64,000 nucleotides of DNA from Antilocapra americana (GCA_007570785.1 ML664159.1:7720344-7784343), one strand, 5' to 3'. Counted from the stretch's first letter, positions 21,879 to 33,740 are shown. Notes: a model not told the origin generated them from the letters alone. Program-made: numbers and translations.

Positions 21879-22212
21879 AAGGATGAGATCAAGATAATTA
21901 TTTTAAAAGAGAATAACATGACTTTGAAAAGATTATAAAGAGGACCTTGGTAAAATTAATGGAACCCTTGAATACCTGTGTTTAACACCTTTGTTTATTC
22001 TCCTGCTATGAAAGTTAAATGTGAAGGGAAGTTCTGGGATGCTACCAATTTAACAAAAAGTCAGCTCCACCCCACTGGTACAGTCTTGGTTCATTTTAAG
22101 AATCCAGGATAGTTTAATTATACAAAAACATAAGATAAAAATGAACAGTGCTTTTGACTTCATTTGTTTAATATAAAATCTTAAAAAATGCATATGTATA
22201 ATCCCTTGTTCA
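21879..22212. other. Unique AT-rich stretch
   Basis: Nothing recognised. Confidence 0.4.
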
Positions 22213-22350
22213 GAAAGATCCCCTGGAGGAGGGCATGGCAACCCATTTTAGTATTCTTGCCTGGAGAATCCCATGGACAGAGGAGCCTGGTGGGCTACAG
22301 TCCATAGGGTAGCACAGAGTTGGACATAACTAAAGCAACTTAGCATACAC
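22213..22350 (+). mobile_element. Bov-tA SINE, 5'-truncated
   Basis: It begins inside the body (AGAAAGATCCCCTGGAGGAG) and continues through GGCATGGCAACCCATTTTAG, CTTGCCTGGAGAATCCCATG, GGTGGGCTACAGTCCATAGG to GGACATAACTAAAGCAACTT. The tRNA head is absent. Confidence 0.9.
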
Positions 22351-23390
22351 AAAAATAGCTATTGTGAAGTTTTGGCTTTTCATTTTCTATGTGCTCACTT
22401 CAAATAGCCTTTCTCAGGTCCAGTCATCCCTGGGACGCACACTTCCTGGGTTTGTTAATTTCTGTCTCTGTTTGACTGCTCTGCAGGAAATGTGACCCTT
22501 CCTCTCTTCCATCTTGCCTGACCATCCTCCTCACACAGGCAGAATTAATTTTAATAATATATTTTCTTTAATCCAGTGTATCTAACCTAATATATCTTTA
22601 ACCCAATATACCTAAAATATTAAGCTTTTCAAATTTGCAGGTTTTTATTTTTTTTTTATTTTTTTAAGGGATGGAGAACCAGGGAGCTGTCCTATCTTCT
22701 TCAGACACATGAACTGGTTGTTGGGAAACAGGATTGAATGGGATCCTCTGCTGCTGGAAGGGAAGACAAGCTGAGTTAGTAAGGGCCCATGTAACAGGGG
22801 ATTCAGAAGAGGCCAAGGTGTCTGATGCAAATGCTCTCCTGGATGCGTTCACTATGGACACAGAAAGACTCCTGAGTGGTCAGAGGAAGTAGTGGAGTGC
22901 TGCAAAACATGTACTGGGTGGGCATACTAGTTCTGAGTTGAAGACCTGGAGTAGCCAGATCAAGGAAACTCTTGAATGCAGCCATATGTTAATTCTCTTA
23001 GTGTATCTCATTTTTTAACGTGGATTTAGAGGTAGAAGTTCTTCTAGATGACAGACTCTGTGATCTCTTCCTGGAGTTTCTCTTGACCTCCTTCATTCTC
23101 TTGGCTAAAGTTTAGCATATTCTTCTGCCTCTTTCTTATTTTTCTTTGTGCTCTATTTCTTCAGATCATTATGCCAATGTTTTGTGTTCTTAGATATCTG
23201 TATTAATGATACACTGAATCTTAGGCACCCAGCTTCCTTACCTTCTTTGTCCCGGGGGCTTTCTTGTAGCAGCGTGGCCAATGTCATCTTCTTAAGAGAA
23301 ATTTGAAGTTTGCAGATTCTGCTCAGGGCTCAGGCAAGGAAGCACAGGGAGAATTGTTAAAGATATCCTACTTTCCTTTTTTTCCAGGTT
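22351..23390. other. Mostly unique stretch with a T-rich tract
   Basis: A T/A-rich run of about 30 bases lies at 22645-22670. No gene or named repeat is recognised. Confidence 0.4.
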
Positions 23391-23394
23391 AAGT

Positions 23395-23530
23395 CTTTGA
23401 AATCTGGTACGTGTGTTACACTGGAAGCGCATCTCAATTTGGACTAGACTCATTTTAAGTGTCCAGTAGCTCATATGTTCAGTACCACACACTGGCATCA
23501 GTGTGGAAAAAAAGAATGTTCTGGAGTGAA
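23395..23530. mobile_element. hAT-type DNA transposon remnant
   Basis: TGAAATCTGGTACGTGTGTT, ACACTGGAAGCGCATCTCAA, TTTGGACTAGACTCATTTTA, AGTGTCCAGTAGCTCATATG resemble a non-autonomous hAT-Charlie family with the phrase 'CAAGTGCTCAATAGCCACATG'. Subfamily not assigned. Confidence 0.45.
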
Positions 23531-23563
23531 GAGAGAGTGGAGGCAGGGAAAATGCTTTAGAGA

Positions 23564-23799
23564 TGTTGTTCAGTGTCTAAGTCGTGTCTAACTGTTTGTG
23601 ACCCCATGGACTGCAGCATACCAGGCTTCCTTGTCCTTCACTATCTCCTGAAGTTTTCTTAAACTCATGTCCCTTGAGTCAGTGATGCCATCCAACCATT
23701 TTATCCTCTGTTGCCCCCTTCTCTTTCTGCCCTCAACTTTCCCCAGCATCAAGGTCTTTTCCAATGAGTTGGCTCTTCGCATCAGGTGGCCCAAAGTAC
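23564..23799 (-). mobile_element. BovB LINE 3' fragment (about 235 bp)
   Basis: The reversed 3' end TTGTTCAGTGTCTAAGTCGT and CCCATGGACTGCAGCATACC leads into ACTCATGTCCCTTGAGTCAG, TGATGCCATCCAACCATTTT, TTCCAATGAGTTGGCTCTTC and GCATCAGGTGGCC. Only the last C-terminal codons are represented. An 87-codon minus frame reads [20 protein letters not shown], the usual BovB C-terminal wording. Confidence 0.9.
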
Positions 23800-24375
23800 C
23801 TTGCAAGAGTCCAATCAAGAGAAGACGAGCCCTTGAACTAACTAAAGCCAAGGCAGTGGGGATATTAAGGAGGAGACAGAATAGATAAGGTAGTGAAATG
23901 TGGTAAAGAAAATATGGCTTCTGGAATCAGACACATTGCTTAGAGTCATGGCTTTATCCTTCTATATCTGTTTCCTTGCAGGTTACTCAATCTGTATATC
24001 CCTCACTGGATCAAATATAATGTGATGATGATAATAGTAATGTTCCTACAGGGTGGGGAAGTTAAAGGGATTAACTGGGGTAATAAACATAAAACTTTTT
24101 CATGACTAACTGGTACCTGTTTGCATTCAAATCATTTAAATTAATAGGACTTGGTGACCAATTGGATACGGCCAGTGGGATTGAGATAGAAGTCAAGAAC
24201 TACTCCAAAGCTTGCATAGCTTTTCTGGTTATAATATCCAGAGCATGGTTTCACAACAATCCTTTATAGAAGTCTGAAGCCAGTCTTCCATGTTCTTGAT
24301 TAGTAAATGTATCCCGATGACCAACACACTGATTCTTCTCTCCTCCTAGGACTTTGGTCTTTGCTTGTCTTCCAT
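23800..24375. other. Unique stretch
   Basis: No gene or named repeat recognised. Confidence 0.4.
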
Positions 24376-24379
24376 CTGC

Positions 24380-24680
24380 TGGTAATGTTCATTGTTGGCA
24401 AGTGGGATGTTCTTGGGTCTCAGCTCAAAGCCTCAAGACTTCAAAAAAGCCTTCCTTGATCAACCTGCTTTATCTCTGCTATCTCTGTACCTCTTGTCAT
24501 ACTCCATAACTATCTTGCCTTGTTATTTATTAGCTGTCTCCCCTACTAGTTATAAGATCTATGATATTTATGATTGCCTGTCTGTTTTGTTTATCACTGT
24601 ATGTCTGCTGCCTAGGAACAGTCCTTGGCACGAAACTGATCTAAAGTGATGCATTTAGTGAATGAGTAAATGTTTAATTT
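24380..24680 (+). mobile_element. L2 LINE 3' end
   Basis: GCCTTCCTTGATCAACCTGC, GTACCTCTTGTCATACTCCA, TATTTATTAGCTGTCTCCCC, ACTAGTTATAAGATCTATGA, TGTCTGTTTTGTTTATCACT, GTCTGCTGCCTAGGAACAGT, CCTTGGCACG, and the end AGTGAATGAGTAAATG follow the L2 3' consensus order. The 85-codon frame here is incidental. Confidence 0.68.
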
Positions 24681-24864
24681 TCTATGCTTTTGAAGAGTAA
24701 GAAATACAGTGAATATTAGAACATCAGAGACAACTGGTAGAGGTGAGGGAGGGGAGCCACCTTACTTTCAGTTATTATTTGAACATCATCTTTTGTTTTT
24801 TTTAACTCAAGTACTGGTTTTGAGGAGAATATCTTTAACACTCTTATGGTTAAGGTGCATATTA

Positions 24865-24922
24865 TCTCAGTTCTACAAACCCTCATCATAGAAGGTTCTC
24901 AGTTCTACAAACCCTCATCATA
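24865..24922. repeat. 32-bp tandem duplication (two copies)
   Basis: A 26-base segment beginning TCTCAGTTCTACAAACCC occurs perfectly at 24865-24890 and 24897-24922, so the repeat unit is 32 bp including a 6-base spacer. Perfect identity suggests a recent local event. Confidence 0.9.
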
Positions 24923-26190
24923 TCATGAATGCATAGGCTAGTAATACTAGAAGCCCATATAGTCAAAAATTCATGTAGTTGAAGCATTTCTTTTCTACTT
25001 CTGAAGCTCTGAAGGGGTACACAAGGCATAGAATGAATGAAGAGTGAGGGAAGGTGAATTTAAAATTGAGATCTCTGGACTCCCAAGCATGTGTTATTTG
25101 TTTGCATTACACTGATATTTGCGTGTGTGTGTGTATGCAGATGTGTGTAATAATGAAGTCTGTTAATATGGAACTATTATGTTTGATAATTTTGTAATTT
25201 TCATGTCAGTGGATTTGATAAAATAGATATCATCCCATTGCAGTGAATGTAGAAGGTTTTTGTTCAAATTCTTGCTCATACTGGAATTTTGCAGTTTGTT
25301 GCTTAAAATAAGGAGTACATTTATTTAGGTTGCTTAAGCAAATTTTCTTAGATGGGTAATTTTTCAATACTGGTTTGTTAAAATATATTCATATTTTTAT
25401 TTGATTAAATTGAATAATTCAGATAAGTTTACTATATTTGCTCTAAAAACAATCCAAGCTTTCATTGGAAGCTTTTCCCAGCCTAAATTCTATCTCAGCA
25501 GATGTGATAAAAGACTGTAAATCATTTGTGGCTCAAGTTCTGGACTTCTTTTTCTCTTTTATCTAACTTAAGTCATTGTTTTATATTGGAGTTCTTTTAA
25601 GAATCAATTGCCTCATTCCTCTAAATAGTTTTTATCTCAGTAGAGGTAGAATTAGGCTCACCAGGCTTATTCCAGGTTAAATGGCTTTGAAATGAGTTAG
25701 TGACCTGATGACTGGTTAAGCAATTTACTGTTTTGTTCCAAACCTACTTTTCCACCTGTAACCACTGTAGGTTTTGAATCATTTCTGAAGTGCTCTTTAC
25801 TAAAAATCTTTCCTCTTTGGAAAGTGTTGGTTAGCTTTTGTTATGTTGTTCTTCAAGATAAGAGAAACTAGAAATGTAAAGGAGCTAGGCATAGTTATTG
25901 AAGCCCATTAGACTGACTAATCTCATTATTAAAAGATACCCATTTTTATTTCCTTCTTAATGTACGATGTTTTATGAAATTCTTTCTCATTCACTCTATT
26001 CTGTCAAGCTAACTCTAATTTATGCTGAGTCTAGGTGCCACATTTTACCAGTTTTCACATATAAGTTTCAAGTGCAAGGTATAATATTAATTCAATAGTT
26101 AAATCAACAGAAAATTCTTGAGTGAAAAACAATGTTTTAGAATTAAGTAGATGTGACATGGGGATAAGGTATCAGCAAATGGTGAGCACT
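24923..26190. other. Unique AT-rich stretch with a short GT tract
   Basis: A short (GT)n tract lies at 25122-25136. Otherwise no gene or named repeat is seen. Confidence 0.4.
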
Positions 26191-26192
26191 TT

Positions 26193-27395
26193 TCAGTTCA
26201 GTTCAGTCACTCAGTCATGTCTGACTCTTTGCAACCCCATGAACCACAGCATGCCAGGCCTCCCTGTCCATCACCAACTCCCAGAGTTCACCCAAACTCA
26301 TGTCCATTGAGTCGGTGATGCCATCCATACATCTCATCCTCTGTCATCCCCTTCTCCTCTCGCCCTCAGTCTTTCCCAGCATCAAGGTTTTTCAAATGAG
26401 TCAGCTCTTCACATCAGGTGGCCAAAGTATTGGAGTTTCAGCTTCAACAGCAGTCTTTCCAATGCACACCCAAGACTGATCTCCTTTAGGATAGACTGGT
26501 TGGATCTCCTTGCAGTCCAAGGGACTCTCAAGAGTCTTCTCCAATACCACAGTTCAAAAGCATTGATTCTTCTGTGCTCAGCTTCCTTTGTAGTCCAACT
26601 CTTATATTCATACATGACGACTGAAAAAACCATAGCCTTGACTAGATGGACCTTTGTTGACAAAGTAATGTCTCTGCTTTTTAATATGCTGTCTAGATTG
26701 ATCATAACTTTCCTGCCAAGGAGTAAGTGTCTTTTAATTTCATGGCTGCAGTCACAATCTGCAGTGATTTTGTAGCTCAAAAACATAAAGTCAGCCACTG
26801 TTTCCACTGCTTTCCCATCTATTTGCCATGAAGTGATGGGACCAGATGCCATGATCTTAGTTTTCTGAATGTTGAGCTTTAAGCCAACTTTTTCACTCTC
26901 CTCTTTGACTTTCATCAAAAGGCTCTTTAGTTCTTCTTCACTTTCTGCCATAAGGGTGGTGTCGTCTTCATACTGAGGTTATTGATATTTCTTTCAGCAA
27001 TCTTGATTCCAGCTTGTGCTTCATCCAGCCCAGCATTTCTCATGATGTACTCTGCATATAAGTTATATAAGCAGGGTGACAACATACAGCCTTGATGTAC
27101 TTCTTTCCTGATCTGGAAACCATCTATTGTTCCATGTCCAGTTCTAACTATTGCTTCCTTACCTGCATACAGATTTCTCAAGAGGCTGGTCAGATGGTCT
27201 GGTATTCCCATCTCTTTCAGAATTTTCCACAGTTTATTGTGATCCACACAGTCAAAGGCTTTGGCATAGTCAATAAAGCAGAAATATATGTTTTTCTGGA
27301 GCCCTCATGCTTTTTCACTGCTCCTGCGAATGTTGGCAATTTGATATCTGGTTCCTCTGCCTTTTCCAAAACCAGCTTGAACATCTGGAAGTTCA
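26193..27395 (-). mobile_element. BovB LINE, 5'-truncated (3' 1.2 kb)
   Basis: It runs from the reversed terminus CAGTTCAGTTCAGTCACTCA through the C-terminal region and reverse transcriptase to the motif A segment (TTTGGCATAGTCAATAAAGC) and CTTGAACATCTGGAAGTTCAC. The polymerase frame is split at 26409-26951 and 26927-27247. CAC/CTTT-like flanking bases suggest, but do not prove, a short target-site duplication. Confidence 0.94.
26409..27247 (-). pseudogene. BovB reverse transcriptase and C-terminal domain, frameshifted
   Basis: The upstream part (27247 down to about 26985) reads DHNKLWKILKEMGIPDHLT, NLYAGKEA, VHQGCMLSPCLYNLYAEY and GIKIAERNINNLS. A single base is missing in the codons for the YADD box near 26965-26975, so the frame shifts there. 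The downstream part (26951 to 26409) resumes with MAESEEELKSLLMKVKEESE, LNIQKTKIMASGP, LLLGRKVM, RSNQSILKEIS. Motif A's aspartate lies upstream in another broken piece. Not functional. Confidence 0.9.
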
Positions 27396-28940
27396 CCTTT
27401 AGAGTGGTATATTCATGTATTATTATGAGAATTCAGTAGAAGGAGAGATTTGCTTTTGAAAAAGATGAGCAATGAAGGAGATAATGATGGCAGCCTTCGT
27501 GGAGGAGATGACTGTATGGGACTTTGAAGGATTAATAGAATCTCACCAGGCAAAATAGAATCTCATGAGTGGATAGGTGAAAAAAGTGAATCTAAGACTT
27601 GAGGAAGGAAATTTTGTTAAATTTAATTAATGGATAATGTCCTGTTGGATTGTAGTATAGAGTATAGCATAGAGGATGAGGACCAAAGTGAGGTAAGTCT
27701 GGAAAGAGGCTGGAAGCTAGCAGTGAAGTACTAGCATACCCCATCCTTGGACATTGTTTAGTGGCCTGTTGAAAGCCAGTATACTCTGGGCTGATCCACC
27801 CAGTTATTTATGGTGCTGCTCCATTTACTTGACAGGTCTTTATGATTCCATCTTGCTCAGAGGATTTCAGATGTATAAATATATCTTAATAATGATTGGG
27901 AATGAGATTAGAAGGAAAGATAGAGGTTATATCAAGCTTGTACCAGAATTTACATCTAGCCTTGTCACTGATTTGATGATTTAGTTTGTACAAAATGAAC
28001 ATTTGGGTTGGACCAGAAAGATAAATTTGACAGGAATACATGTGCACTCTAGCTCATAAAAGTCAGTTGCATAGTGCCAGATAAGTTTGACAGTAGACTA
28101 TGGAAAAGGAGAATTTATTTGACCATAAGCTAGATAAGGAAAAATGTGACTGCTAAGAAAACAACAGCAGCAGAAAACATATAATTCAATGGGTAGAGAA
28201 TATGGGATATTAACTGAAATGAGTACTATATTTGTAAGTTATTAAATGGAAAACAACATCGAAATTAAAAACTGTTTACACTTATTCACATATAATTAGT
28301 GATGCATGTAGATAAGAGTGTAGAACTCCTTAGTGCCCAATTTATAGTGAACTGGTCTGTTGATTCAATCACAGCTGATGAAAACAAGAAGTCTGTGGCT
28401 CATGAAGAAGAATATTTTGCATGTGTGACAAGACCTAAGCTTTGAGTTCTGACAGATTTTGGGGTGTAAGTAAGACAACCTGAATGTGTTTCCTCTAGGC
28501 AAGCCGTGTAGTTGAAAGAGGAGTTTGCCTTTTGTCATGTTGTTATTCATGATCACAGAAACTAGAAATATAAATCCTAATGATATAGAAATTGTTATGG
28601 AAGCTTATTTGGAAAATGCTTGTGCTGTTTCCCTCAGAGGATTTTTGGAAGGATGCAGAGCTCATGAAAACATTTTATATATTGTCATGCCTGAAAAGGT
28701 TCATGGGTTTCTGATGAGAGGCCATCAGTGGCTCTCCCTCAGACTCTTAGCTCTGGGTAATCATAAAAGAAAAACATTAATTAATTTATTAAAAAAAAAG
28801 ACAATGAACAAAGAAATGTTGTTGAGGTCAAATTGTTAAATCCATTGTTGGCCTTTTAGGAATGTCTCTCCCCTCCCTATCAATGTTACCTTCAAATAAA
28901 TAGTGTTTTTAGGGTTCAAAATAGGGTTCAGGATTACTAA
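27396..28940. other. Unique stretch
   Basis: No named repeat or gene. The 104-codon plus frame at 28525-28839 has no recognised domain and ends in a lysine-rich, low-complexity segment; I do not call it a gene. Confidence 0.4.
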
Positions 28941-28944
28941 CAAA

Positions 28945-29038
28945 AATCTTGGGTGGTCATAAAATCTTCAGATGAGACTTGCTGAATCAGAATTTTTGGG
29001 GGTGGGACCTTGCTGTCATGATTTTCAACAAACTAGCC
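28945..29038 (+). mobile_element. MER5-like hAT remnant
   Basis: GGTCATAAAATCTTCAGATG, GCTGAATCAGAATTTTTGGG, GGTGGGACCTTGCTGTCATG resemble the 3' half of MER5-type elements. Short and diverged. Confidence 0.4.
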
Positions 29039-29040
29039 AA

Positions 29041-29235
29041 TGATTCTCAACTGGAGGTAATTTTGTCTCCATACCTAGGGGGACATTTGATAACATTTGC
29101 AGACATTTGTTGGTTGCCACAGCTGGGTCAAGGGGTAGATGCTACTGAATATTTTGTGGACAGCAGTGGACTTGGCTTCATGAGAACTATCCAGTCACAA
29201 ATGTCAAAAATGCTGAGGGTGAGAAATCTTGTCAT
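29041..29235 (+). mobile_element. MER20-like hAT DNA transposon remnant
   Basis: AATGATTCTCAACTGGAGGT, GGGGGACATTTGATAACATT, TGCAGACATTTGTTGGTTGC, CACAGCTGGGTCAAGGGGTA, GATGCTACTGAATATTTTGT, AAATGTCAAAAATGCTGAGG, GTGAGAAATC follow the MER20 order nearly end to end. The 94-codon frame that covers it is incidental. Confidence 0.68.
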
Positions 29236-29654
29236 ACACAGAACAATTAAAGTCTTTTTTTAAAGCAGTTATCACTTATCTTTGGCATTTGCTCACATTT
29301 ATTTATTTATCACTTGTCATTCATACATTTATTTTCAAAACTCTTAAAATTTGTTTTTACTGGAAAGGCAGAAAGATATAGAAATTGAAATATAGTTTTG
29401 GGACTGGAATCAGTTACTTTGGACTGATTTTTGGATTTTTTTAAGTGCTTAAATTAAAATGAATTCTTCCAGTGAAAGAATAGTCATGAAGATGAGATTT
29501 CCAGCTAGTTAGTTCTTATTTTCATACAATGAAAAAACTTTAACTTGTACTCACTGAGAAGGTAATAGGATTTTATAACAAACCAAATTTATAGAATTAA
29601 AAAGAAAATAACTTTGGTTTTGTTAGGTTCAAGGGATTCAGGAAGGAAGAGATG

Positions 29655-29701
29655 GATTATATATATTATTTATGTGACATATATATATATATCTTGGTGA
29701 C

Positions 29702-29763
<62 letters not shown>

Positions 29764-29765
29764 TG
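29655..29765. repeat. Compound TA/TG/TA microsatellite
   Basis: A (TA)n block, a (TG)n block of about 12 units, and a second (TA)n block. The phrase GTGACATATAT and the phrase ATATATCTTGG each occur twice, so the (TG)n lies inside the second copy of a locally duplicated segment. Confidence 0.92.
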
Positions 29766-30628
29766 GAGAACTTGCTTTTACACATACAGATAACAGAGAC
29801 TTGTGATTAGCAATTCATTGTTTGAATGCAAACACTGCTGTGAAAGTGTTGATTGAATGGAAACGTTTTCTTCCTTTGCACTGTTGATTTGCTAACAAAC
29901 CTGTTTTATATTATGATGGTATAAAGGTAAAATCTGCCCAGCACTTCTAAAATATCAAATGAAATATGCTGTGTTTACAAATGAAACACAGCACACTTAT
30001 CATTTTGCTTTCATTCAGCAAAAGAATTAGTTTATTGTAACAATTACCCTTATTACATATTTAAGCCTGAATTCAAATTTAACTTCAAAATATGTCTTCA
30101 ACAGATATTTTCTCTCATGATAATTTCTGTGGTGACTTTCAGTTCAGAAAAGCCTTGGATCTCTAATGAACATTTTTTCAAAGTAATAAGATGGAAGAGA
30201 AGCACTAAAATATCCTTGGAGATAGAAATTGAAATCATTTTGCCTAAATGTATCAGGTTAGAAGTTGCCCTAGTTACTGATTGCTGCTATTAGATATTCC
30301 CCTTGTGCAAAGAAAGCCAGTTATTGATTTTTGAATTTGAATTTCTTTTGAAATAATTGATTGCCTCTACTGCAGATCCTTAACTCAGCTTATGAAAATC
30401 CAGTGTAATAGGACTCACCTGCTCTACTAATGCCTGCCTAATACTTTGCTTAATTTACTTGCCTTCCCTAACCTAGAAGCTTAGCATAGACTGTTCGTGG
30501 AACACACAAAATTTATGTATATTGAGGTATGGACAGTATATTTCAACTATTGTTAGTGATGTCTTGATTCACTGTAAACAAATCACTTCAAAGTTATAGT
30601 TCCTGGGGTCTTAATTCTATTTTTTTAA
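29766..30628. other. Unique AT-rich stretch
   Basis: No gene or named repeat recognised. Confidence 0.4.
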
Positions 30629-30629
30629 A

Positions 30630-30893
30630 TTAATTAATTATTTTTTTCTTTGCATTATCGTGTGGGTCCTGCCACACATTGACATGAATCCGCCATGGGT
30701 ATACATGTGCTCCCCCTCCAGAACCCCCCTCCCATCTCCCTCCTGATTCCATCCCCTTGGGTCATCCCAGTGCACCAGCCCCGAGTACCCTGAACTATGC
30801 ATCAAACCTGGGCTGGCGATTCATTTCACATACGATAAATTACATGTTTCAGTGCTGTTCTCCCATATCATCCCGCCCTTGCCCTCTCCCATA
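30630..30893 (-). mobile_element. Ruminant L1 3' UTR fragment
   Basis: Read in reverse it is the L1 3' end: T-rich run, TTTGCATTATCGTGTGG, CACACATTGACATGAATCCG, CCATGGGTATACATGTGCTC, the pyrimidine-rich CCCCTCCCATCTCCC-type complement of the G-rich tract, then CAGTGCACCAGCCCCGAG, CTGGGCTGGCGATTCATTTC. 5'-truncated within the 3' UTR. The 68-codon plus frame is incidental. Confidence 0.88.
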
Positions 30894-31137
30894 TATTTAT
30901 AAATCTTTACTCACAGTACTACACAGAGAAACAGACATATGCCTATCACTCAGGAAATTCTAAGAGGTCTTGAAATTCTTTGCCAGAAACCTAAGGCAAA
31001 AGACAGACAAATTCTTAAAACTATACTACTGCACATAGTGTAATAAAGAAATAAATTTAAGTCAGTAAAAAACTTTGAGTGCCTACTATGTATGAGGTAC
31101 TGCTTTAGTAATCAACATGAAGCCAAACAAACCTACC

Positions 31138-32405
31138 TGTGTAAAACTGAAGCTCCTAGATGCTAAGATAGGAGAAAACCTAGCTAACCTTAGGTATGGC
31201 AGTGATTTTTTGGATAAAATATCAAAGGAACCCTTTATAATAGGAAAAAATTGATAAGCTAGAATTTATTAAAATGAAAAACTTCTGCTCTGTGGAAGAC
31301 AATGTCAAGAGAATGAGAAGACAAGCTACAAACAGAGAAACTATTTACAAGAGACACATCTGTTAAAGGAAATGTTCCAAATATATACAAAGAACTCTTA
31401 AAACTCAACAGTAAGAAAGCAGATAACCTATTTAAAAAGTATGTCAAAGACCTTAACAGAAAACTCACCAGAGAAGATAAACAGATGGCAAGTATTCATA
31501 TGAAAAGATGTTCCATATCATATCAGGGAAATATAAATTAAAATGATAAGATACCATTGTATACATATTAGAATAGTCAAAATCCCAAGCACTGAAATCA
31601 CCAAATGTTAAGGATGTGGAGCAATAGGAGTTTTCATTAATTTTGGTGGGAGTTCAAAATCATGCATCCACTTTGGAGGACAGTTTGGCAGTTTCTTATA
31701 GAACTGATCATAGTCTTGCCATCTAACCCAGCAATTCTGCTTCTTGCTGAAAAATCTGTGTCCACATGAAAATCTACACACAGATGTTCTTAGGAGCTTA
31801 ATTCTTTGTTACTAAAACCTGGAAGCAATCCAGAAGATGTCCTCCAGTAGTTGATCAAGTTAACTAACTGTGATAATCCAGACAGTAGAATATTGTTCAA
31901 TGCTAAAGAAGAAATCAGCCAGCAAGCCATGAAAAGAGGTGGATGAACTTTAAGTACATACTGAAGAGTGAAAGAAGCCAATTTGAAAGGCTATATGAAC
32001 TCAACCTTAGGGGTTCTGGAATCCATTCTGGAAAAACCAAACTATAAAGACAGTAACAAATATCAACCATCGATAGGGGTTAGGATAAGGTAGATGAACT
32101 GGCATATTACAGAGGACATTCAGGGCAGCGAAAATACTCCATACAATACTATAATGATACATGTCATATATTTGTCTAAACACGTAAAATGTACACTACC
32201 ACAAGTGAAACCTGATTTAAACTATGGATTTTGCAAGATGATGTGTGCCTGTAGGCTTATCAGTAGTAACAGGCGTACCCTCTGGTGGGAGATGGTAATA
32301 ATGGGGGAGGCGATACATAAGTGGAGGCAGGGGCCAAGGGAAATCTCTTTATCTTTCTTTCAGTTTTGCTGTGAACCTAAAAGTCTTAAAACTAGTCTTT
32401 ATTAG
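31138..32405 (+). mobile_element. Old L1 (L1M-type), ORF2 3' part and 3' UTR
   Basis: The DNA follows the 3' part of mammalian L1 ORF2 in order: AAAACTTCTGCTCTGTGGAA, GAGAATGAGAAGACAAGC, AGAACTCTTAAAACTCAACA, CCAGAGAAGATAAACAGATG, GGATGTGGAGCAATAGGAGT, GGACAGTTTGGCAGTTTCTT, TAACCCAGCAATTCTGCTTC, AGAATATTGTTCAATGC. It continues into a 3' UTR with GGTGGGAGATGGTAATAATG and a GCTGTGAACCTAAAAGTC terminus. It is full of stops, with no usable frame. Confidence 0.85.
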
Positions 32406-32429
32406 GAAAGTCTACCTGTAATAATTTAT

Positions 32430-32920
32430 TACCTAATGGAGGGTAGGAGTAGGGAGGGCACAAAAATGAAATGAATTGTTAGTCACTTAATTATGTCTGA
32501 CTCTTAGCGATCACATGGACTGTAGCCTGCCAGGCTCCTCTCTCCATGGGATTCTCCAGGCAGGAATACTGGAGTGAGTTGCCATTTCCTTCTCTGGGGG
32601 ATCTTCACTCAGGGATTAAACCCATGTTTCCCACATGCAGGCAGATTCTTTACTGTTTGAGTCACTGGGGAAGCCCTAGGGAGGGCACAGGCAATAAGTA
32701 AATAATAAAATATTTTAGAGCATAGTAAAAGATGTGAAAAATTAACAAGAGTGGAAACTAGGGTGTGGCAGGGTGAGAAGGAGCCTCTGGGAGAAGCCTC
32801 CTTTTGTGATCTGAAGGCAGCAGGTGAATGAATGATGGTGGTACCTGAGAGAAGACTGTTCCAAGCAGAGGGAATGGACTGTGTGAATAGCAAACTTCAA
32901 AGTTTACCTTGGAAGCTTTT
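32430..32920 (-). mobile_element. L2 LINE fragment, split by a SINE
   Basis: The plus strand reads as reversed L2: GCAATAAGTAAATAATAAAA, AGAAGGAGCCTCTGGGAGAA, GCCTCCTTTTGTGATCTGAA, GACTGTTCCAAGCAGAGGGA, ATGGACTGTGTGAATAGC. The Bov-tA at 32463-32676 lies within it. Degenerate. Confidence 0.5.
32463..32676 (-). mobile_element. Bov-tA SINE with clear 13-bp target-site duplication
   Basis: Reversed: GTTAGTCACTTAATTATGTC, GCGATCACATGGACTGTAGC, CATGGGATTCTCCAGGCAGG, TGGGGGATCTTCACTCAGG, GAGTCACTGGGGAAGCC. The perfect repeat TAGGGAGGGCACA at 32450-32462 and 32677-32689 delimits the insertion. Confidence 0.95.
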
Positions 32921-33557
32921 GGCTTTAGAAGTTGTGCAGGCTTTGTGTTATTCTTGCTTTACCATTAGTCACTAATATGGTAAATATGTCATAGTGAATA
33001 TGTCATTATATTCAAACTCTTGAATATAGTTTTATACGTTGAATTGTCAAAATTTAAAAGCTTGGAGAAGAAAGTCTATAAAATATCCTATAATTGTCAC
33101 AAGTCTGGTCAAATTTGTGAATCACTTTCTAAATATCCTTTCTAGAGAGAAAGAAAACTAAGGTTAGACAGAAATGTTTAACATATTTTCATTGTATTAA
33201 AATGTCATTGTTTCCTAAGGAATAACCACCCTCTAATTTTATTGGCTATTTCTTTGACTTTTTTCTATTTGGTGGAAGTAAACTAATATTCCTCATATAT
33301 GTAAATAAGTAATTTCAGGTTTTATCTAGCCCTGTATGTCATATGTGAACTTAAAATATATAGAGTTGAATAACTGGTGGAAATCACTAGATAGGGAATC
33401 TTTCCCTCTCATTTTTACTCTTTGTATAAAATTGAAATCCACCCATTTATTCTATCCCCAATTTTTGTGCAGTTTACTATTTTTCAATGTTTCAAATAAG
33501 CGTATCAACACAACATCCTCCTACAACATACACATGACTTCATTGTGGATGAAAAGG
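32921..33557. other. AT-rich unique stretch
   Basis: Nothing recognised. Confidence 0.4.
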
Positions 33558-33682
33558 CTAGAATACTGGAGTGGGTCGCCATTTCCTTCTTTAGAGGATC
33601 TTCCCTATGCAGGGATCTAATCCGTGTCTCCTGCATCTTCTGCCTTGGCAGGCAGATTCTTTACCACCAGTGCCACCTAGCA
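33558..33682 (-). mobile_element. Bov-tA SINE, partial
   Basis: Reversed AGAATACTGGAGTGGGTCGC, CATTTCCTTCTTTAGAGGAT, CAGGGATCTAATCCGTGTCT, then GGCAGGCAGATTCTTTACCA and CCAGTGCCACCTAGCAG. The 3' body half is missing. Confidence 0.85.
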
Positions 33683-33740
33683 GCAAGAGTGAATGGTAAT
33701 GTAAACTGTGGACTCCACTTGATAGCAATATGTCTTCAGT

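Noticed and set aside
28525..28839. 104-codon plus-strand frame, possible small gene
   Set aside because: No known motif, a lysine-rich low-complexity end, and no splice or polyadenylation support. A frame of this length is expected by chance in 64 kb.
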